Assembly (NCBI RefSeq): GCF_016907975.1
Contig: NZ_JAFBCY010000002.1
Span: forward strand, 62,001 to 126,000
Origin: Methylopila capsulata
GTDB lineage: Bacteria; Pseudomonadota; Alphaproteobacteria; Rhizobiales; Methylopilaceae
Direction: 5' to 3'
DNA: 64,000 bases
The notes under the pieces were generated by a model. The model was not told the origin of the DNA and searched no databases. It was given only the letters and a program-made list of their open reading frames with translations. This document shows positions 18,558 to 27,688 of the stretch, in pieces; within the stretch, counting starts at the first letter, position 1; the number at the start of each line of letters is the position of its first letter. The translations under genes and the position numbers were made by a program.

Positions 18558-19295
18558 TTAAGCGGGCGTTTGAGAGAGGGAGGCAGGCGAACTCTGGCGG
18601 CGATCCGCCGGCAGGACGCCGAGTTGGGCCAGCAGGTCCGCGCGGGCGGCCTGGATCGAGACCTCGTCCGAGAGCCGGATCTCGTGGGCGATCGCGCCGT
18701 CGCGCATCAGCAGGATGCGGTCGGCGAGCGCGAGCGCCTCGTCGACGTCATGGGTGACGAGCAGCACGCCCGGCCGGTGGCGGGCAATCAGCTCCTTCAC
18801 GAGCTGGTGCATCCGAAGACGCGTCAGCGCGTCGAGCGCCGCGAAGGGCTCGTCGAGAAGCAGCAGCTCGGGCTCCTGCACCAGCGCGCGGGCGAGCGCG
18901 ACGCGCTGCGCCTGGCCGCCGGAGAGGTTGCGCGGCCAGTCGTCCAGCCGATCACCGAGGCCGACCTCCGCGAGCGCTTCCGCGGCGCGCGTCCGGGCGC
19001 CCTCTTCCGGCTGACCAAGCGACACGTTGCGCCAGAGGCTGCCCCAGGGCAGCAGGCGATGCTCCTGGAACACCACGGCCGGGCGGCCCGGCGCGTCGAC
19101 CGACCCGCCGTCGATGGGGTCGAGACCGGCGAGCGCGCGCAGGAGGGTCGTCTTTCCGCAGCCGCTTTCGCCCAGCAGAGCGACGAACTCGCCGCGCTGG
19201 ATGGTCAGGTCGAGGCCGTCGATGACGGTGCGCTCGCCGTACCGCCGCACGAGACGGCGGACGGCGACGGCCGGGGCGGCGGAGATCGGGCTCAT
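18558..19295 (-). CDS. sulfonate-type ABC transporter ATPase (SsuB-like)
   Basis: A 245-residue ABC ATPase with Walker A GESGCGKTT, signature LSGGQAQRVALARAL, Walker B LLLLDEPFAALD and the H-loop VTHDVDEAL. The Q-loop region VFQEHRLLPW is characteristic of SsuB/TauB. The frame extends upstream, but MSPISAAPAVAVRR at 19295 overlaps the permease stop by four bases. It energises the permease encoded just upstream. Confidence 0.93.
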   Translation of the reverse strand: MSPISAAPAVAVRRLVRRYGERTVIDGLDLTIQRGEFVALLGESGCGKTTLLRALAGLDPIDGGSVDAPGRPAVVFQEHRLLPWGSLWRNVSLGQPEEGARTRAAEALAEVGLGDRLDDWPRNLSGGQAQRVALARALVQEPELLLLDEPFAALDALTRLRMHQLVKELIARHRPGVLLVTHDVDEALALADRILLMRDGAIAHEIRLSDEVSIQAARADLLAQLGVLPADRRQSSPASLSQTPA

Positions 19296-20176
19296 CGGGC
19301 GCCCTTCGCATAGTTCGGATGCCAGGCGAGCAGCCGCCGCTCCAGCACGCGGGCGATCGAGTCCGAGCCGGCGCCGATCAGCGCGTAGATCAGGATGGTC
19401 AGCACGATCACGTCGGTGCGCAGGAACTCGCGGGCGTCCATGGCGAGGAAGCCGAGGCCCGCCTGCGCGCCGACCGTCTCCGCCACGACGAGCGCGAGCC
19501 AGGCGACCGCCAGCGCATAGCGCACGCCCGTCAGGATCGAGGGCAGCGCGCCCGGCAGGATGATGCGCCGGATGGTGGTCCCGCCCGACAGGCCCTGCAC
19601 CTGGGCGAGCTCGAGCAGCTTCGGGTCGACCTGCCTTATGCCGAGGATGGTGTTGATGTAGATCGGGAACACGACGCCGAGCGAGACGAGGAAGATCTTC
19701 TGCCCTTCGCCGACGCCGAACCAGATGATCGTGAGCGGCAGCGCGGCCAGGAACGGCACCGCGCGGATCATCTGGACGCTGCGGTCGATCGCGGCTTCCG
19801 CGACGCGCGAGAAGCCGACCGTGACGCCGAGCGAGAAGCCGATCAGGCCGCCGATGGCGAAGCCGGTCGCCGCGCGCAGGAGGCTGACGCCGAGGTCGTG
19901 GAACAGGCTCCCCGTTGAGACGAGCTTGATCGCCGTCTGCACCACCTTGCTCGGCGCCGGGAGAACATGCGGCGCGACGTAGCCGCCGCGGCACAGCGCT
20001 TCCCAGACGATGAGCACGACGATCGGGGCCGCCCAGGACAGCGCGAGCAGCCCGCGCGGGCTTGCGTCGGCGTCGGCGGCCTTCGCGCGCCCGGCCGTCC
20101 GGGCGGACGACGCCCGCAGGCTTGGCTTGGGCGCAAGCGCGTAGCCGCCCCTGACGCGAGGATCCGCGAGGCTCAT
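19292..20176 (-). CDS. sulfonate-type ABC transporter permease (SsuC-like)
   Basis: A 294-residue inner-membrane permease with six hydrophobic segments; the first is LLALSWAAPIVVLIVWEAL. The EAA loop (ELAQVQGLSGGTTIRRIILPGALPSILTGVRYAL) is clear. MSLADPRVRGG at 20176 is chosen because it overlaps the monooxygenase stop by four bases; the longer open frame is a shadow. Part of an organosulfur import operon. Confidence 0.92.
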   Translation of the reverse strand: MSLADPRVRGGYALAPKPSLRASSARTAGRAKAADADASPRGLLALSWAAPIVVLIVWEALCRGGYVAPHVLPAPSKVVQTAIKLVSTGSLFHDLGVSLLRAATGFAIGGLIGFSLGVTVGFSRVAEAAIDRSVQMIRAVPFLAALPLTIIWFGVGEGQKIFLVSLGVVFPIYINTILGIRQVDPKLLELAQVQGLSGGTTIRRIILPGALPSILTGVRYALAVAWLALVVAETVGAQAGLGFLAMDAREFLRTDVIVLTILIYALIGAGSDSIARVLERRLLAWHPNYAKGAR

Positions 20177-21249
20177 AGGGCGTCCCTCAGGCTGGGCGCG
20201 ACCGTCGCCGGAGACCGGCCGAGCCGCGGAAAGATCTCTTCGGCGAAGCGCCGCATCTCGGCGCGGAACGGCTGGAACTGCAGCATGAAGACCTCGACGC
20301 CCGCGTCGTGGAACGCCGCGATGCGTTCGGCGACCTGGTCGTAGCTGCCGACGAGGCCCGCCGCGGTGCCGCCGTTGGTGCCGACGGAGGGGTTTTTCGC
20401 GATGGTCTGGAACATCACCACCTTCGGATCGGTGTTGGCCTTCTGGATCGCCCTGTCGGCCTTGTCGCGCTCGGCGAGCGTCGCAAGTCGTCGATGTTCG
20501 GCCTGGGCCTCGGCCTCCGTCTCGCGGGCGATGACGAAGGCGGCGAGGCCGAAGCGCAGCGGCTTTCCTCCGCGCGGCCGAGCCTCCAGATCCGCGATCA
20601 GGCCCTCTACGGCGTCGGGCGGCTGGCCGTTGATGAACCAGACGTCGCTGTGTTCGGCTGCAAGCTCCCGCGCGGGCTCGGACTCGCCGCCGAGGTAGAT
20701 CCGCGGCCGTTCGCGAAATTTGCCTGCGGGCGCGAGGACATAGCCGTCGATCGCGAAGTGCTCGCCCCGGTGGGTGACCGTCTCTCCGCGCAGCAGCCGC
20801 TTCACGATCGAGAGCCACTCGCGGCCGTAGGCGTAGCGTAGGTCGTGGTCGAGGAAGAGGATGCCGGCCCTGTCGAATTCGGCGCGGTTCCAGGCGTTGA
20901 TCAGGTTAAGCGCGAAGCGGCCCCGGCTGATCTCCTCGATCTGCAGCGCCATCTTGGCGAGCACGACGGGATGGTACAGCGCCGGCTTGATCGCGGCGAT
21001 GATCTCGATCCGACGGGTCAGCGCCGCAAGGCCGGCGGATGCGGTCCAGGCCTCGAGCTGGTCGTGGTTCGGCGCGTGGGGATTGGCGGTGTGCTGCGCG
21101 ACGAGCACGGAGTCGTAACCGAGCGCTTCGGCCTCCAGGACCGTGGCGCGGTTGTGCTCCCACGAGGCGTCGTAAGGCTCCTGCGGATCATGGGCCGCTG
21201 CGCGCGGTCCATGCACCGGCGCCCACACGCCAAACTCGATCTGCGACAT
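20173..21249 (-). CDS. FMNH2-dependent monooxygenase, SsuD/SfnG-like
   Basis: A 358-residue luciferase-like (LLM) flavin enzyme starting MSQIEFGVWAPVHGP. The family segment EEISRGRFALNLINAWNRAEF and the phosphate-site LGGESEPARELAAEHSD are present. Such enzymes use reduced FMN and oxygen to break C-S bonds of alkanesulfonates, dimethyl sulfone or related compounds. First gene of the importer operon, so it probably desulfonates the imported compound in the cytoplasm. No flavin reductase is adjacent. GGGG ahead of the ATG supports the start over the 19-residue longer frame. Confidence 0.85.
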   Translation of the reverse strand: MSQIEFGVWAPVHGPRAAAHDPQEPYDASWEHNRATVLEAEALGYDSVLVAQHTANPHAPNHDQLEAWTASAGLAALTRRIEIIAAIKPALYHPVVLAKMALQIEEISRGRFALNLINAWNRAEFDRAGILFLDHDLRYAYGREWLSIVKRLLRGETVTHRGEHFAIDGYVLAPAGKFRERPRIYLGGESEPARELAAEHSDVWFINGQPPDAVEGLIADLEARPRGGKPLRFGLAAFVIARETEAEAQAEHRRLATLAERDKADRAIQKANTDPKVVMFQTIAKNPSVGTNGGTAAGLVGSYDQVAERIAAFHDAGVEVFMLQFQPFRAEMRRFAEEIFPRLGRSPATVAPSLRDAL

Positions 21250-21312
21250 GCCCAAAGCCCCACCGTCATCTGGGGCGATCCTCCAAACCCTTGTCGGATA
21301 AGTCAATACAAT

Positions 21313-21337
21313 CGATAAAATATATATACATTTATCG
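21313..21337. promoter_or_regulatory. AT-rich palindrome upstream of the organosulfur operon
   Basis: CGATAAA and TTTATCG flank an 11-base AT alternation, 64 bases before the monooxygenase start. In such GC-rich DNA this 25-base palindrome is conspicuous and is placed like an operator or an activator site overlapping the promoter. The regulator is unknown. Confidence 0.5.
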
Positions 21338-21390
21338 CATGGCGCCGCGACGTTGAATGCGACCGGACGCTTTGGCGTTTACGGTCCGCG

Positions 21391-22311
21391 CTATGGTCCC
21401 GTCGGGCGCGGAGAATCCTCCACCCGGTAGGAGGCGAACGTCTGGCGGAACGCGGCGATGAACTCGGCGACGATCATCGAGTCCGGCGCCAGCGCCGCCG
21501 TGATGATCGCCCATTGGAAGGTGGTCGTAGGCCGAAACGGCCGCACGACGAGGCTCGTCCCGCTGTAGCGCTTGGCGGTGAAGGGATCGACCACCGCGCA
21601 TCCGAAACCCGCGGCGACCATGCCGCAGGCGATCATCGTCAGCGGCGTTTCGGCCCGTATGCGCGGTCGGACCTTATGCTCCTCCATGAGGAGGTCGAAC
21701 TTGTAGCCGATGAGGGACGGGGCCGCGACCGAGATGAAATCCTGCCCCTCGAAATCCTCCGGCGCGATGACCTCCTTGTCCGCCAGCGGGTGGCGGCTGG
21801 GCAGCACCGCGACCGCCGCGACCGGCGGCAGCATCTCGAAGTTGATGCCGGCGTGCTGGAAATTGTGGCCCACGACGCCCAGGTCGCACTGGCCGTTGAT
21901 CACCCAGTCGAGCACGAAGGGCGAGTTCATGCCGTGGAGGGCTATGTCCACGGTCGGTCGCTGGATCATGAAATCGGCGGCGAATTCGGGAAGGAACCCC
22001 ACCGCGAGCGCAGGCAGCGCCGCGACCCTCAAGGCCCCTCCCCGCCGTTCGCGCAGATCGGCAGCGACCCGTTCGATGCGGGTCAGGCCAACAAAGGACC
22101 GCTCCACCTCCCGATAAAGGATCATCGCGTCCCCGGTCGGGACAAGCCGCCCCCCCGTCCGCTGGAACAGCTTGATGCGGAGCTGGCGCTCCAGATCCTG
22201 CAGCAAACGGCTGACGGCGGGCTGACTGACGCCGAGAAAGTTCGCCGCCGAGGTCGCCGAACCGCTCAAAATCAAGGCTCTGAAGGCCTCAATCTGCCGA
22301 CTGTTTATCAT
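21391..22311 (-). CDS. LysR-family regulator (opine-catabolism NocR/OccR-like)
   Basis: A 306-residue LysR-type regulator. The N-terminal winged helix MINSRQIEAFRALILSGSATSAANFLGVSQPAVSRLL is like that of NocR and OccR, and the C-terminal ligand-binding fold is complete. GGGAG about nine bases before 22311 selects this start; the open frame continues 16 codons further. It diverges from the transporter/oxidase operon at 22430, with a 118-base shared control region holding two inverted repeats, so it very likely controls that operon in response to its substrate. Confidence 0.9.
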   Translation of the reverse strand: MINSRQIEAFRALILSGSATSAANFLGVSQPAVSRLLQDLERQLRIKLFQRTGGRLVPTGDAMILYREVERSFVGLTRIERVAADLRERRGGALRVAALPALAVGFLPEFAADFMIQRPTVDIALHGMNSPFVLDWVINGQCDLGVVGHNFQHAGINFEMLPPVAAVAVLPSRHPLADKEVIAPEDFEGQDFISVAAPSLIGYKFDLLMEEHKVRPRIRAETPLTMIACGMVAAGFGCAVVDPFTAKRYSGTSLVVRPFRPTTTFQWAIITAALAPDSMIVAEFIAAFRQTFASYRVEDSPRPTGP

Positions 22312-22361
22312 CCGTGCCCGCTCCCTGCGCAACATAACATTTCTGCATGACCTGCGCATAA

Positions 22362-22397
22362 ATCAGCATTTGACTGATACCCCAATTTTCGAATTGG
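22362..22397. promoter_or_regulatory. candidate LysR operator: two inverted repeats in the divergent promoter
   Basis: ATCAG-N7-CTGAT lies at 22362-22378 and CCAATT-TTCG-AATTGG at 22382-22397, between the divergent LysR gene and the binding-protein gene. Tandem dyads in this place are typical for LysR recognition and activation sites. The assignment is positional. Confidence 0.5.
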
Positions 22398-22429
22398 TAC
22401 AGGGAGACAACGGCTACCGAGGTGCAAGG

Positions 22430-23476
22430 ATGAGCAAGACGACGCGCTTGGCCCCTACCGCCTTCCTGGCGCTCATGCTGTCGGCCTCGGCCGTTCCTGC
22501 AGATGCGCAGCAGAAGACGCTCTATGTCGCCGGGTACGGTGGCTCCTACGAACAGATGATGCGGGAGAAGGTGTTTCCGCCGTTCGAGAAGCAGCATGGC
22601 GTCCGCATCGAATACATGGCGGGCAACTCGACCGACACCTTGGCGCGTCTGGTCGCCATGCGCGCCAGGCCGCAGATTGACGTCGCGGTGATGGACGACG
22701 GGCCGATGTATCAGGCGATCGCGCTGAACCTCTGTCAGGACATCGCCCCGGCCCCGATCTACGACGACCGCTACGACACCGCCAAGGTCTCGGGAAACAA
22801 GGCGACCGGCATCGGCGTGGTGGCGACCGGCTTCATGTACAACACGAAGTATTTCGAGGAGCAGCGCTGGCCCGCCCCGACCTCCTGGGCCGACCTGCGA
22901 GATCCGAAATACGCCGGCAAGCTGGTCGTGCCGCCGCTCTCGAACTCCTACGGGCTCCACGCCCTGGTGATGGAGGCCGAGCTCGACGGCGGAAACGAAC
23001 GGAACATCGATCCCGGCTTTGCGGCCTTCGCCGAGAAGGTGGGCCCGAACGTCCTCGCCTATGAGGCGTCCCCGGGGCAGATGACCTCGCTGTTCCAGAG
23101 CGGCCAGGCCGTGCTCGGCGTCTGGGGTTCGGCGCGCATCAACTCGCTCGCGAACACCGGTTTTCCGGTGAGGATGGTCTACCCCAAGGAAGGCGCGGTG
23201 GCGCTCGGCATCCTGGCGTGCCCCGTGGCCGGCAAGTCGCAGCCCGAGGCCCAGGCGCTGATCCAGTACATGCTCACCCCGGACGTGCAGAAAATCCTGG
23301 CCACCGTCTACGGCTACGGCCCGGTGAACAAGAACACGGTCCTCACTCCGGAAGAGGCCGACGGCATTCCCTACGGGCCCGATCAGGTCGGCAAGCTTCG
23401 CGTCATCGACTGGGACTACGTCAACTCCATCCGCGAGACGTGGGACAAGCGCTGGACCCGCGAAGTCGAGCGTTGA
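22430..23476 (+). CDS. PotD-like ABC substrate-binding protein
   Basis: A 348-residue periplasmic binding protein of the spermidine/putrescine class. A signal peptide (RLAPTAFLALMLSASAVPADAQ) precedes KTLYVAGYGGSYEQMMREKVFPPFEKQHGV, a start shared by binding proteins for polyamines, opines and amino-acid-like cations. Also visible: YNTKYFEEQRWPAPTSWADLRDPKYAGK. The upstream in-frame ATG at 22370 is unlikely; GAGG and AAGG lie ahead of 22430. It heads the operon with an ATPase and two permeases, then oxidases, which suggests import of a nitrogen compound oxidised inside. Confidence 0.92.
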   Translation: MSKTTRLAPTAFLALMLSASAVPADAQQKTLYVAGYGGSYEQMMREKVFPPFEKQHGVRIEYMAGNSTDTLARLVAMRARPQIDVAVMDDGPMYQAIALNLCQDIAPAPIYDDRYDTAKVSGNKATGIGVVATGFMYNTKYFEEQRWPAPTSWADLRDPKYAGKLVVPPLSNSYGLHALVMEAELDGGNERNIDPGFAAFAEKVGPNVLAYEASPGQMTSLFQSGQAVLGVWGSARINSLANTGFPVRMVYPKEGAVALGILACPVAGKSQPEAQALIQYMLTPDVQKILATVYGYGPVNKNTVLTPEEADGIPYGPDQVGKLRVIDWDYVNSIRETWDKRWTREVER

Positions 23477-23528
23477 GAGCGACGTCCAGGTCCACCGGTC
23501 TTGGCCCACCTGCCCTCGGGAGCGGCGC

Positions 23529-24572
23529 ATGAGCTTTCTGTCGCTCGACCGTCTGACGAAGTCGTTCGGAGAGCACGTCGCCGTCGACGGCCTGTCGCTG
23601 TCGATCGAGAAGGGTGAGTTCGTCTCGCTGCTCGGACCGTCGGGCTGCGGCAAGACGACGACCCTGCAGATGATCGCGGGCTTCGTGGAGCCGACCTCCG
23701 GCAGGATCCTGCTCCAGGACCGCGACCTCGCCGCGGTCCCGCCGGCCCGGCGCGGGCTTGGCGTCGTGTTCCAGAGTTACGCGCTGTTCCCGCACATGAC
23801 CGCCGCGCAGAACGTCGCCTTCGGCCTCGAGATGAAGAAGGTGAACCGGGCCGACCGCGACCGGAAGGTCGGGGCGGCGCTTGCGCTCGTCGGGCTCTCG
23901 GGCTTCGCGGACCGCTACCCGCGCCGCATGTCCGGCGGGCAGCAGCAGCGGGTTGCGCTCGCCCGGGCGCTCGTCATCGAGCCCCATGTCCTGTTGCTCG
24001 ACGAGCCTCTGTCCAACCTCGACGCGCTGCTGCGCGAGGAGATGCAGAGCGAGCTGCGCGACATCCAGGAGCGCATCGGCGTCACGACGATCCTGGTGAC
24101 GCATGACCAGTCGGAGGCGATGGCGCTGTCGGACCGGATCGTGGTGCTGAACAGCGGCCGGATCGAACAGGTCGGGACGCCGCAGGCGACCTATGAAGCG
24201 CCGGACACCGCCTTCGTGGCGGGCTTTCTCGGCAAGACCAACACGCTTGAAGGCCGCGCCGACGGCGCGACGGTCGCGGTGCAGGGCCACAGCTGGTCCG
24301 TTCCCGGCAACCGGACGTCCGGCGAGGTCACCGTCGCGGTGCGTCCCGAGCGGGTGAGCTTCACGAGCGACGGCGGGCTGCGGGGCGTCGTGCGCAAGCG
24401 GGTGTTCCAGGGCAGCCAGTGGTTCCTCACCGTCGACAGCGAGGCAGGACCGGTCGAGGTGTTGGCCGCGAACACCGGGCGGGGACTTCCGGCCGTCGGC
24501 GAGGCGGTGGCGCTGACCTGGGCCGCCGACGACATGCGCGTCCTGCGGCGCGACCGGGAGCGGACGGCGTGA
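23529..24572 (+). CDS. PotA-like ABC transporter ATPase
   Basis: A 347-residue ATPase with Walker A GPSGCGKT (residues 36-44), signature SGGQQQR from residue 135, Walker B LLLDEPLSNLD and a C-terminal TOBE-type domain (VAVRPERVSF). This length with a TOBE domain fits the PotA/FbpC class. Its stop overlaps the GTG of the next permease in a GTGA junction. Confidence 0.94.
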   Translation: MSFLSLDRLTKSFGEHVAVDGLSLSIEKGEFVSLLGPSGCGKTTTLQMIAGFVEPTSGRILLQDRDLAAVPPARRGLGVVFQSYALFPHMTAAQNVAFGLEMKKVNRADRDRKVGAALALVGLSGFADRYPRRMSGGQQQRVALARALVIEPHVLLLDEPLSNLDALLREEMQSELRDIQERIGVTTILVTHDQSEAMALSDRIVVLNSGRIEQVGTPQATYEAPDTAFVAGFLGKTNTLEGRADGATVAVQGHSWSVPGNRTSGEVTVAVRPERVSFTSDGGLRGVVRKRVFQGSQWFLTVDSEAGPVEVLAANTGRGLPAVGEAVALTWAADDMRVLRRDRERTA

Positions 24573-25471
24573 GCGCCGCCGCGCCAAACGTCGCTGCGCC
24601 AAGCGTCGCCGGACCGAGCGGCGGCCGGCTGCGGCCCTACGCGCTGAACGCGCCGGCTCTGGCCGTGGTCGGAACGCTGATCGTCGTTCCGCTCGTCATG
24701 ACGCTCGTGCTCTCGCTGCATTCGTTCGGGACCTACACCGGCGTCACGGACGACGTCTCGCTCGCGAACTACGTCGAGATCGTCGGCGACCCCTACTTCC
24801 ACGAGATCTTCCTCCGGACGCTGCGCATCTCGGCGCTGGTGACGCTGATCGCGGCCGCCATCGGCGCTCCGGAGGCCTACATCCTTCACCGCATGGCGCG
24901 TCCCTGGCGCGGGATATTCCTGCTGGTGATGCTCGGGCCGCTGTTGATCTCGGTGGTGGCGCGCACCCTCGGCTGGGCGCTGCTGCTGGGCTCGACCGGC
25001 GTCGTCAATCAGGGGCTGATGGCGCTCGGCCTGATCTCGGCGCCGCTGCGCCTGATGCACAGCGAGACCGGCGTCGTGATCGCGCTCGTGCATGTGCTGA
25101 TGCCGTTCATGATCGTCGCGGTCTGGGCGTCGCTGGCGCGGCTCGATCCGCAGGTCGAGAACGCGGCCGCCTCGCTTGGCGCGGGCCCCTTCACGGTCGT
25201 CCGCCGCGTGGTCCTCCCGCAGATCGCGCCGGGCGTGCTGTCGGGGTCGATCATCGTGTTCGCCCTTGCGGCCTCGGCCTTCGCGACGCCCGCGATCATC
25301 GGCGGCCGCCGCCTGAAGGTCGCCGCCACGCTCGCCTACGACGAGTTCCTCTCGACGATGAACTGGCCGCTCGGCGCCGCGATCGCAGTCCTGCTGCTTC
25401 TCGCCAACATCGTCATCATCGTCGGCTGCAACCGCATCGTCGAACGGCGCTACGCGGAGGTCTTCCGATGA
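24569..25471 (+). CDS. PotB-like ABC transporter permease
   Basis: A 300-residue permease with six hydrophobic helices, from the first (ALAVVGTLIVVPLVMTLVLSL) to the last (AAIAVLLLLANIVIIVGC). The EAA loop ENAAASLGAGPFTVVRRVVLPQIAPGVLSG is present. The GTG start follows from the overlap with the ATPase stop; the N-terminus (VSAAAPNVAAPSVAGPSGG) is a short disordered tail. Confidence 0.93.
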   Translation: MSAAAPNVAAPSVAGPSGGRLRPYALNAPALAVVGTLIVVPLVMTLVLSLHSFGTYTGVTDDVSLANYVEIVGDPYFHEIFLRTLRISALVTLIAAAIGAPEAYILHRMARPWRGIFLLVMLGPLLISVVARTLGWALLLGSTGVVNQGLMALGLISAPLRLMHSETGVVIALVHVLMPFMIVAVWASLARLDPQVENAAASLGAGPFTVVRRVVLPQIAPGVLSGSIIVFALAASAFATPAIIGGRRLKVAATLAYDEFLSTMNWPLGAAIAVLLLLANIVIIVGCNRIVERRYAEVFR

Positions 25472-26268
25472 GCCGCAACGGTCCGCTCGCCCTCGTCTTC
25501 CACGCGCTGGTGGTGGTCTTCGCGCTCGCGCCGATCGTGATCGTGTGCGTGGTCGCGTTCACCTCCCACGGCTATCTCTCGCTTCCGACCGAGGGACCCT
25601 CGCTGCGGTGGTTCTACGCGATCGGCGACCGTCCGGAGTTCCTGCGCTCGGTTCTCGACAGCCTCTGGCTCGCCGCCGCGGCCTCGACCCTGGCCGTGGC
25701 GCTCGCCGTGCCCGCCGCGCTCGCGATCGGTCGCGAGCGGTTCCCCGGCCGGGGCGCCTTGCTCAGCCTGTTCCAGTCGCCGCTGATGATCCCGCATCTC
25801 GTGCTCGGGATCGCCCTGCTGCGGTTCTTCACCGAGACCGGTCTCGGCCTCTCGCGCTGGACGCTGCTCGCGGGGCACCTGGTCGTGGTGTTCCCCTTCG
25901 CGCTGCGGCTGGTGCTGACCGCGTCGGCGGGCATCGACCGGACGATGGAGAACGCCGCGGCGTCGCTCGGCGCCTCGCGCTGGGTCGTCTTTCGGCGGGT
26001 CACGCTCCCGCTGATCATGGCGGGCGTCGTGTCCGGCTGGATCCTGTCCTTCATCCAGAGCTTCGATGAAGTGACCATGAGCGTTTTCATCTCCACGCCG
26101 GAGACCACGACGCTGCCGGTCCGGCTGTTCCTCTACATCCAGGACAACATCGACCCGCTGGTGGCTTCGGTCTCGGCCGCCCTGATCTTCGCGACCGTCA
26201 TCGCGATGGTGATCCTCGACCGTCTGTTCGGCATGGAACGGCTGCTGGTCGGCCCCGGACGCGGCTGA
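25468..26268 (+). CDS. PotC-like ABC transporter permease
   Basis: A 266-residue permease, partner of the preceding one and overlapping it by four bases. EAA loop ENAAASLGASRWVVFRRVTLPLIMAGVVSGWILSF followed by SFDEVTMSVFISTP, as in PotC. It completes a four-component importer. Confidence 0.94.
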   Translation: MSRNGPLALVFHALVVVFALAPIVIVCVVAFTSHGYLSLPTEGPSLRWFYAIGDRPEFLRSVLDSLWLAAAASTLAVALAVPAALAIGRERFPGRGALLSLFQSPLMIPHLVLGIALLRFFTETGLGLSRWTLLAGHLVVVFPFALRLVLTASAGIDRTMENAAASLGASRWVVFRRVTLPLIMAGVVSGWILSFIQSFDEVTMSVFISTPETTTLPVRLFLYIQDNIDPLVASVSAALIFATVIAMVILDRLFGMERLLVGPGRG

Positions 26269-26286
26269 ACGAAGGCGACGAACACG

Positions 26287-27405
26287 ATGCGCAACGATTA
26301 CGACTTCGCCGTTCTGGGCGGCGGACTTGTGGGCGCCGCCACCGCCTACGGCCTCGCGAAGCTCGGCCTCAAGGTGCTGATGCTCGACGAAGGCGACGTG
26401 GCGAAGCGCGCCTCGCGCGGCAATTTCGCGCTCGTCTGGGTCCAGAACAAAGGGCTCGGCATGCCGGCCTACGCCACGTGGACCCGGCGGTCCTCCGACG
26501 CGTGGGTCCCGTTCGCGCGGGAGTTGGAGGACACGGCCGGCTTCGCGATCCACCACCGTCGCACCGGGGGGTATCATCTCGCCCTGACCGAGGACGAACT
26601 GGCGCGGCGCGCCGCCATGATCGCCCGGCTGCACAACCAGCCCGGCGTGGCGCCCTCGGAAGTCGAGGTCCTCGACGGCGACGAGATCCGTCGGCGCCTT
26701 CCCGAAGCGGGGCCGGAGGTCGCCGGCGGCACCTTCTGCCCGCTCGACGGCGACGTGAACTCGCTGAAGCTGTTCCGCGCCCTGCACGAGGGCTTCGCGC
26801 GGCTCGGCGGGACCTACCGCTCCGAGGCCATGGTCGACGTCATCGAGCCCGGCGCCGGCGGCTTCGCGCTGAGCACGCAGGCGGGCCGCTTTTCGGCGGA
26901 CCGGATCGTGCTCGCCGCCGGGCTCGGCAACGCGCGGCTCGGCGCCATGGTGGGCATGACCGTGCCGGTCCGTCCCGTCCGGGGCCAGCTGATCGTGACC
27001 GAGAAGACCGCGCCGTTCCTCGACGCGCCCGTCTCGACCGTGCGCCAGACCGACGAAGGCGGCGTGATGGTCGGCGACAGCCAAGAGGAGGCCGACAGCT
27101 ACGACGGGATGCGTCAGGGCGTGATGGCGGTGATGGCCGACCGCGCCGTCCGCATGTTCCCCCGCCTCGGCCGACTGAACGTGGTGCGCACCTGGTCCGC
27201 GCTGCGCGTCATGAGCCCCGACGGCTTCCCGATCTACGACGAGTCTCCCGTCCACCCGGGCTGCTTCGTCGCGACCTGCCACAGCGGGGTGACGCTCGCC
27301 GCCGCCCACGCCGCGCTGTTCGCCCCGGCGATCGCCGCGGGCTCGCCGCCATCCGAATTCGACGATTTTAGCCTGCGGAGATTCCATGTTTCAGCGGCTG
27401 CCTGA
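26287..27405 (+). CDS. FAD-dependent oxidoreductase (DAO family), first copy
   Basis: A 372-residue D-amino-acid-oxidase/sarcosine-oxidase-type flavoprotein with the N-terminal FAD loop VLGGGLVGAATAYGLAKLG and the C-terminal CHSGVTLAAAHAALFAP. In operons with a small ferredoxin-like subunit and an HcnB/OoxA-like subunit, such proteins are the beta subunit of heterotrimeric amine dehydrogenases (opine oxidases, D-hydroxyproline dehydrogenase, HCN synthase). It overlaps the 2Fe-2S gene by 20 bases. A second DAO-type gene follows at 29129. Confidence 0.9.
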   Translation: MRNDYDFAVLGGGLVGAATAYGLAKLGLKVLMLDEGDVAKRASRGNFALVWVQNKGLGMPAYATWTRRSSDAWVPFARELEDTAGFAIHHRRTGGYHLALTEDELARRAAMIARLHNQPGVAPSEVEVLDGDEIRRRLPEAGPEVAGGTFCPLDGDVNSLKLFRALHEGFARLGGTYRSEAMVDVIEPGAGGFALSTQAGRFSADRIVLAAGLGNARLGAMVGMTVPVRPVRGQLIVTEKTAPFLDAPVSTVRQTDEGGVMVGDSQEEADSYDGMRQGVMAVMADRAVRMFPRLGRLNVVRTWSALRVMSPDGFPIYDESPVHPGCFVATCHSGVTLAAAHAALFAPAIAAGSPPSEFDDFSLRRFHVSAAA

Positions 27406-27688
27406 CATCCGGGGCGACGCCCTCAGCTTCACGATCGACGGGAAGGCGGCGCAGGCCCGCGCGGGCGAGACCGTCGCCTCCGCCCTGCTGCTCGCAGGCG
27501 TCGAGACCTGCCGCACGACGCCGGTCTCGGGCGCGCCGCGGGCGCCCTATTGCCTGATGGGCGTCTGCTTCGAGTGCCTCGTCACCATCGACGGCCGCGG
27601 CAACCAGCAGGGTTGCCTCGTCACGGTTCAGGACGGCATGCGCGTCGAGACCCAGATCGGGCGCGGCAAGCGGGAGCTCGGCCGATGA
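27386..27688 (+). CDS. small (2Fe-2S)-binding subunit
   Basis: A 100-residue protein of the Fer2_4 type, the gamma subunit of opine-oxidase/HcnA-like dehydrogenases. Cysteines in CLMGVCFECLV and a later C in GNQQGCLVTV give the expected 2Fe-2S ligands. It passes electrons from the substrate flavin. Its stop overlaps the next start (ATGA). Confidence 0.9.
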   Translation: MFQRLPDIRGDALSFTIDGKAAQARAGETVASALLLAGVETCRTTPVSGAPRAPYCLMGVCFECLVTIDGRGNQQGCLVTVQDGMRVETQIGRGKRELGR

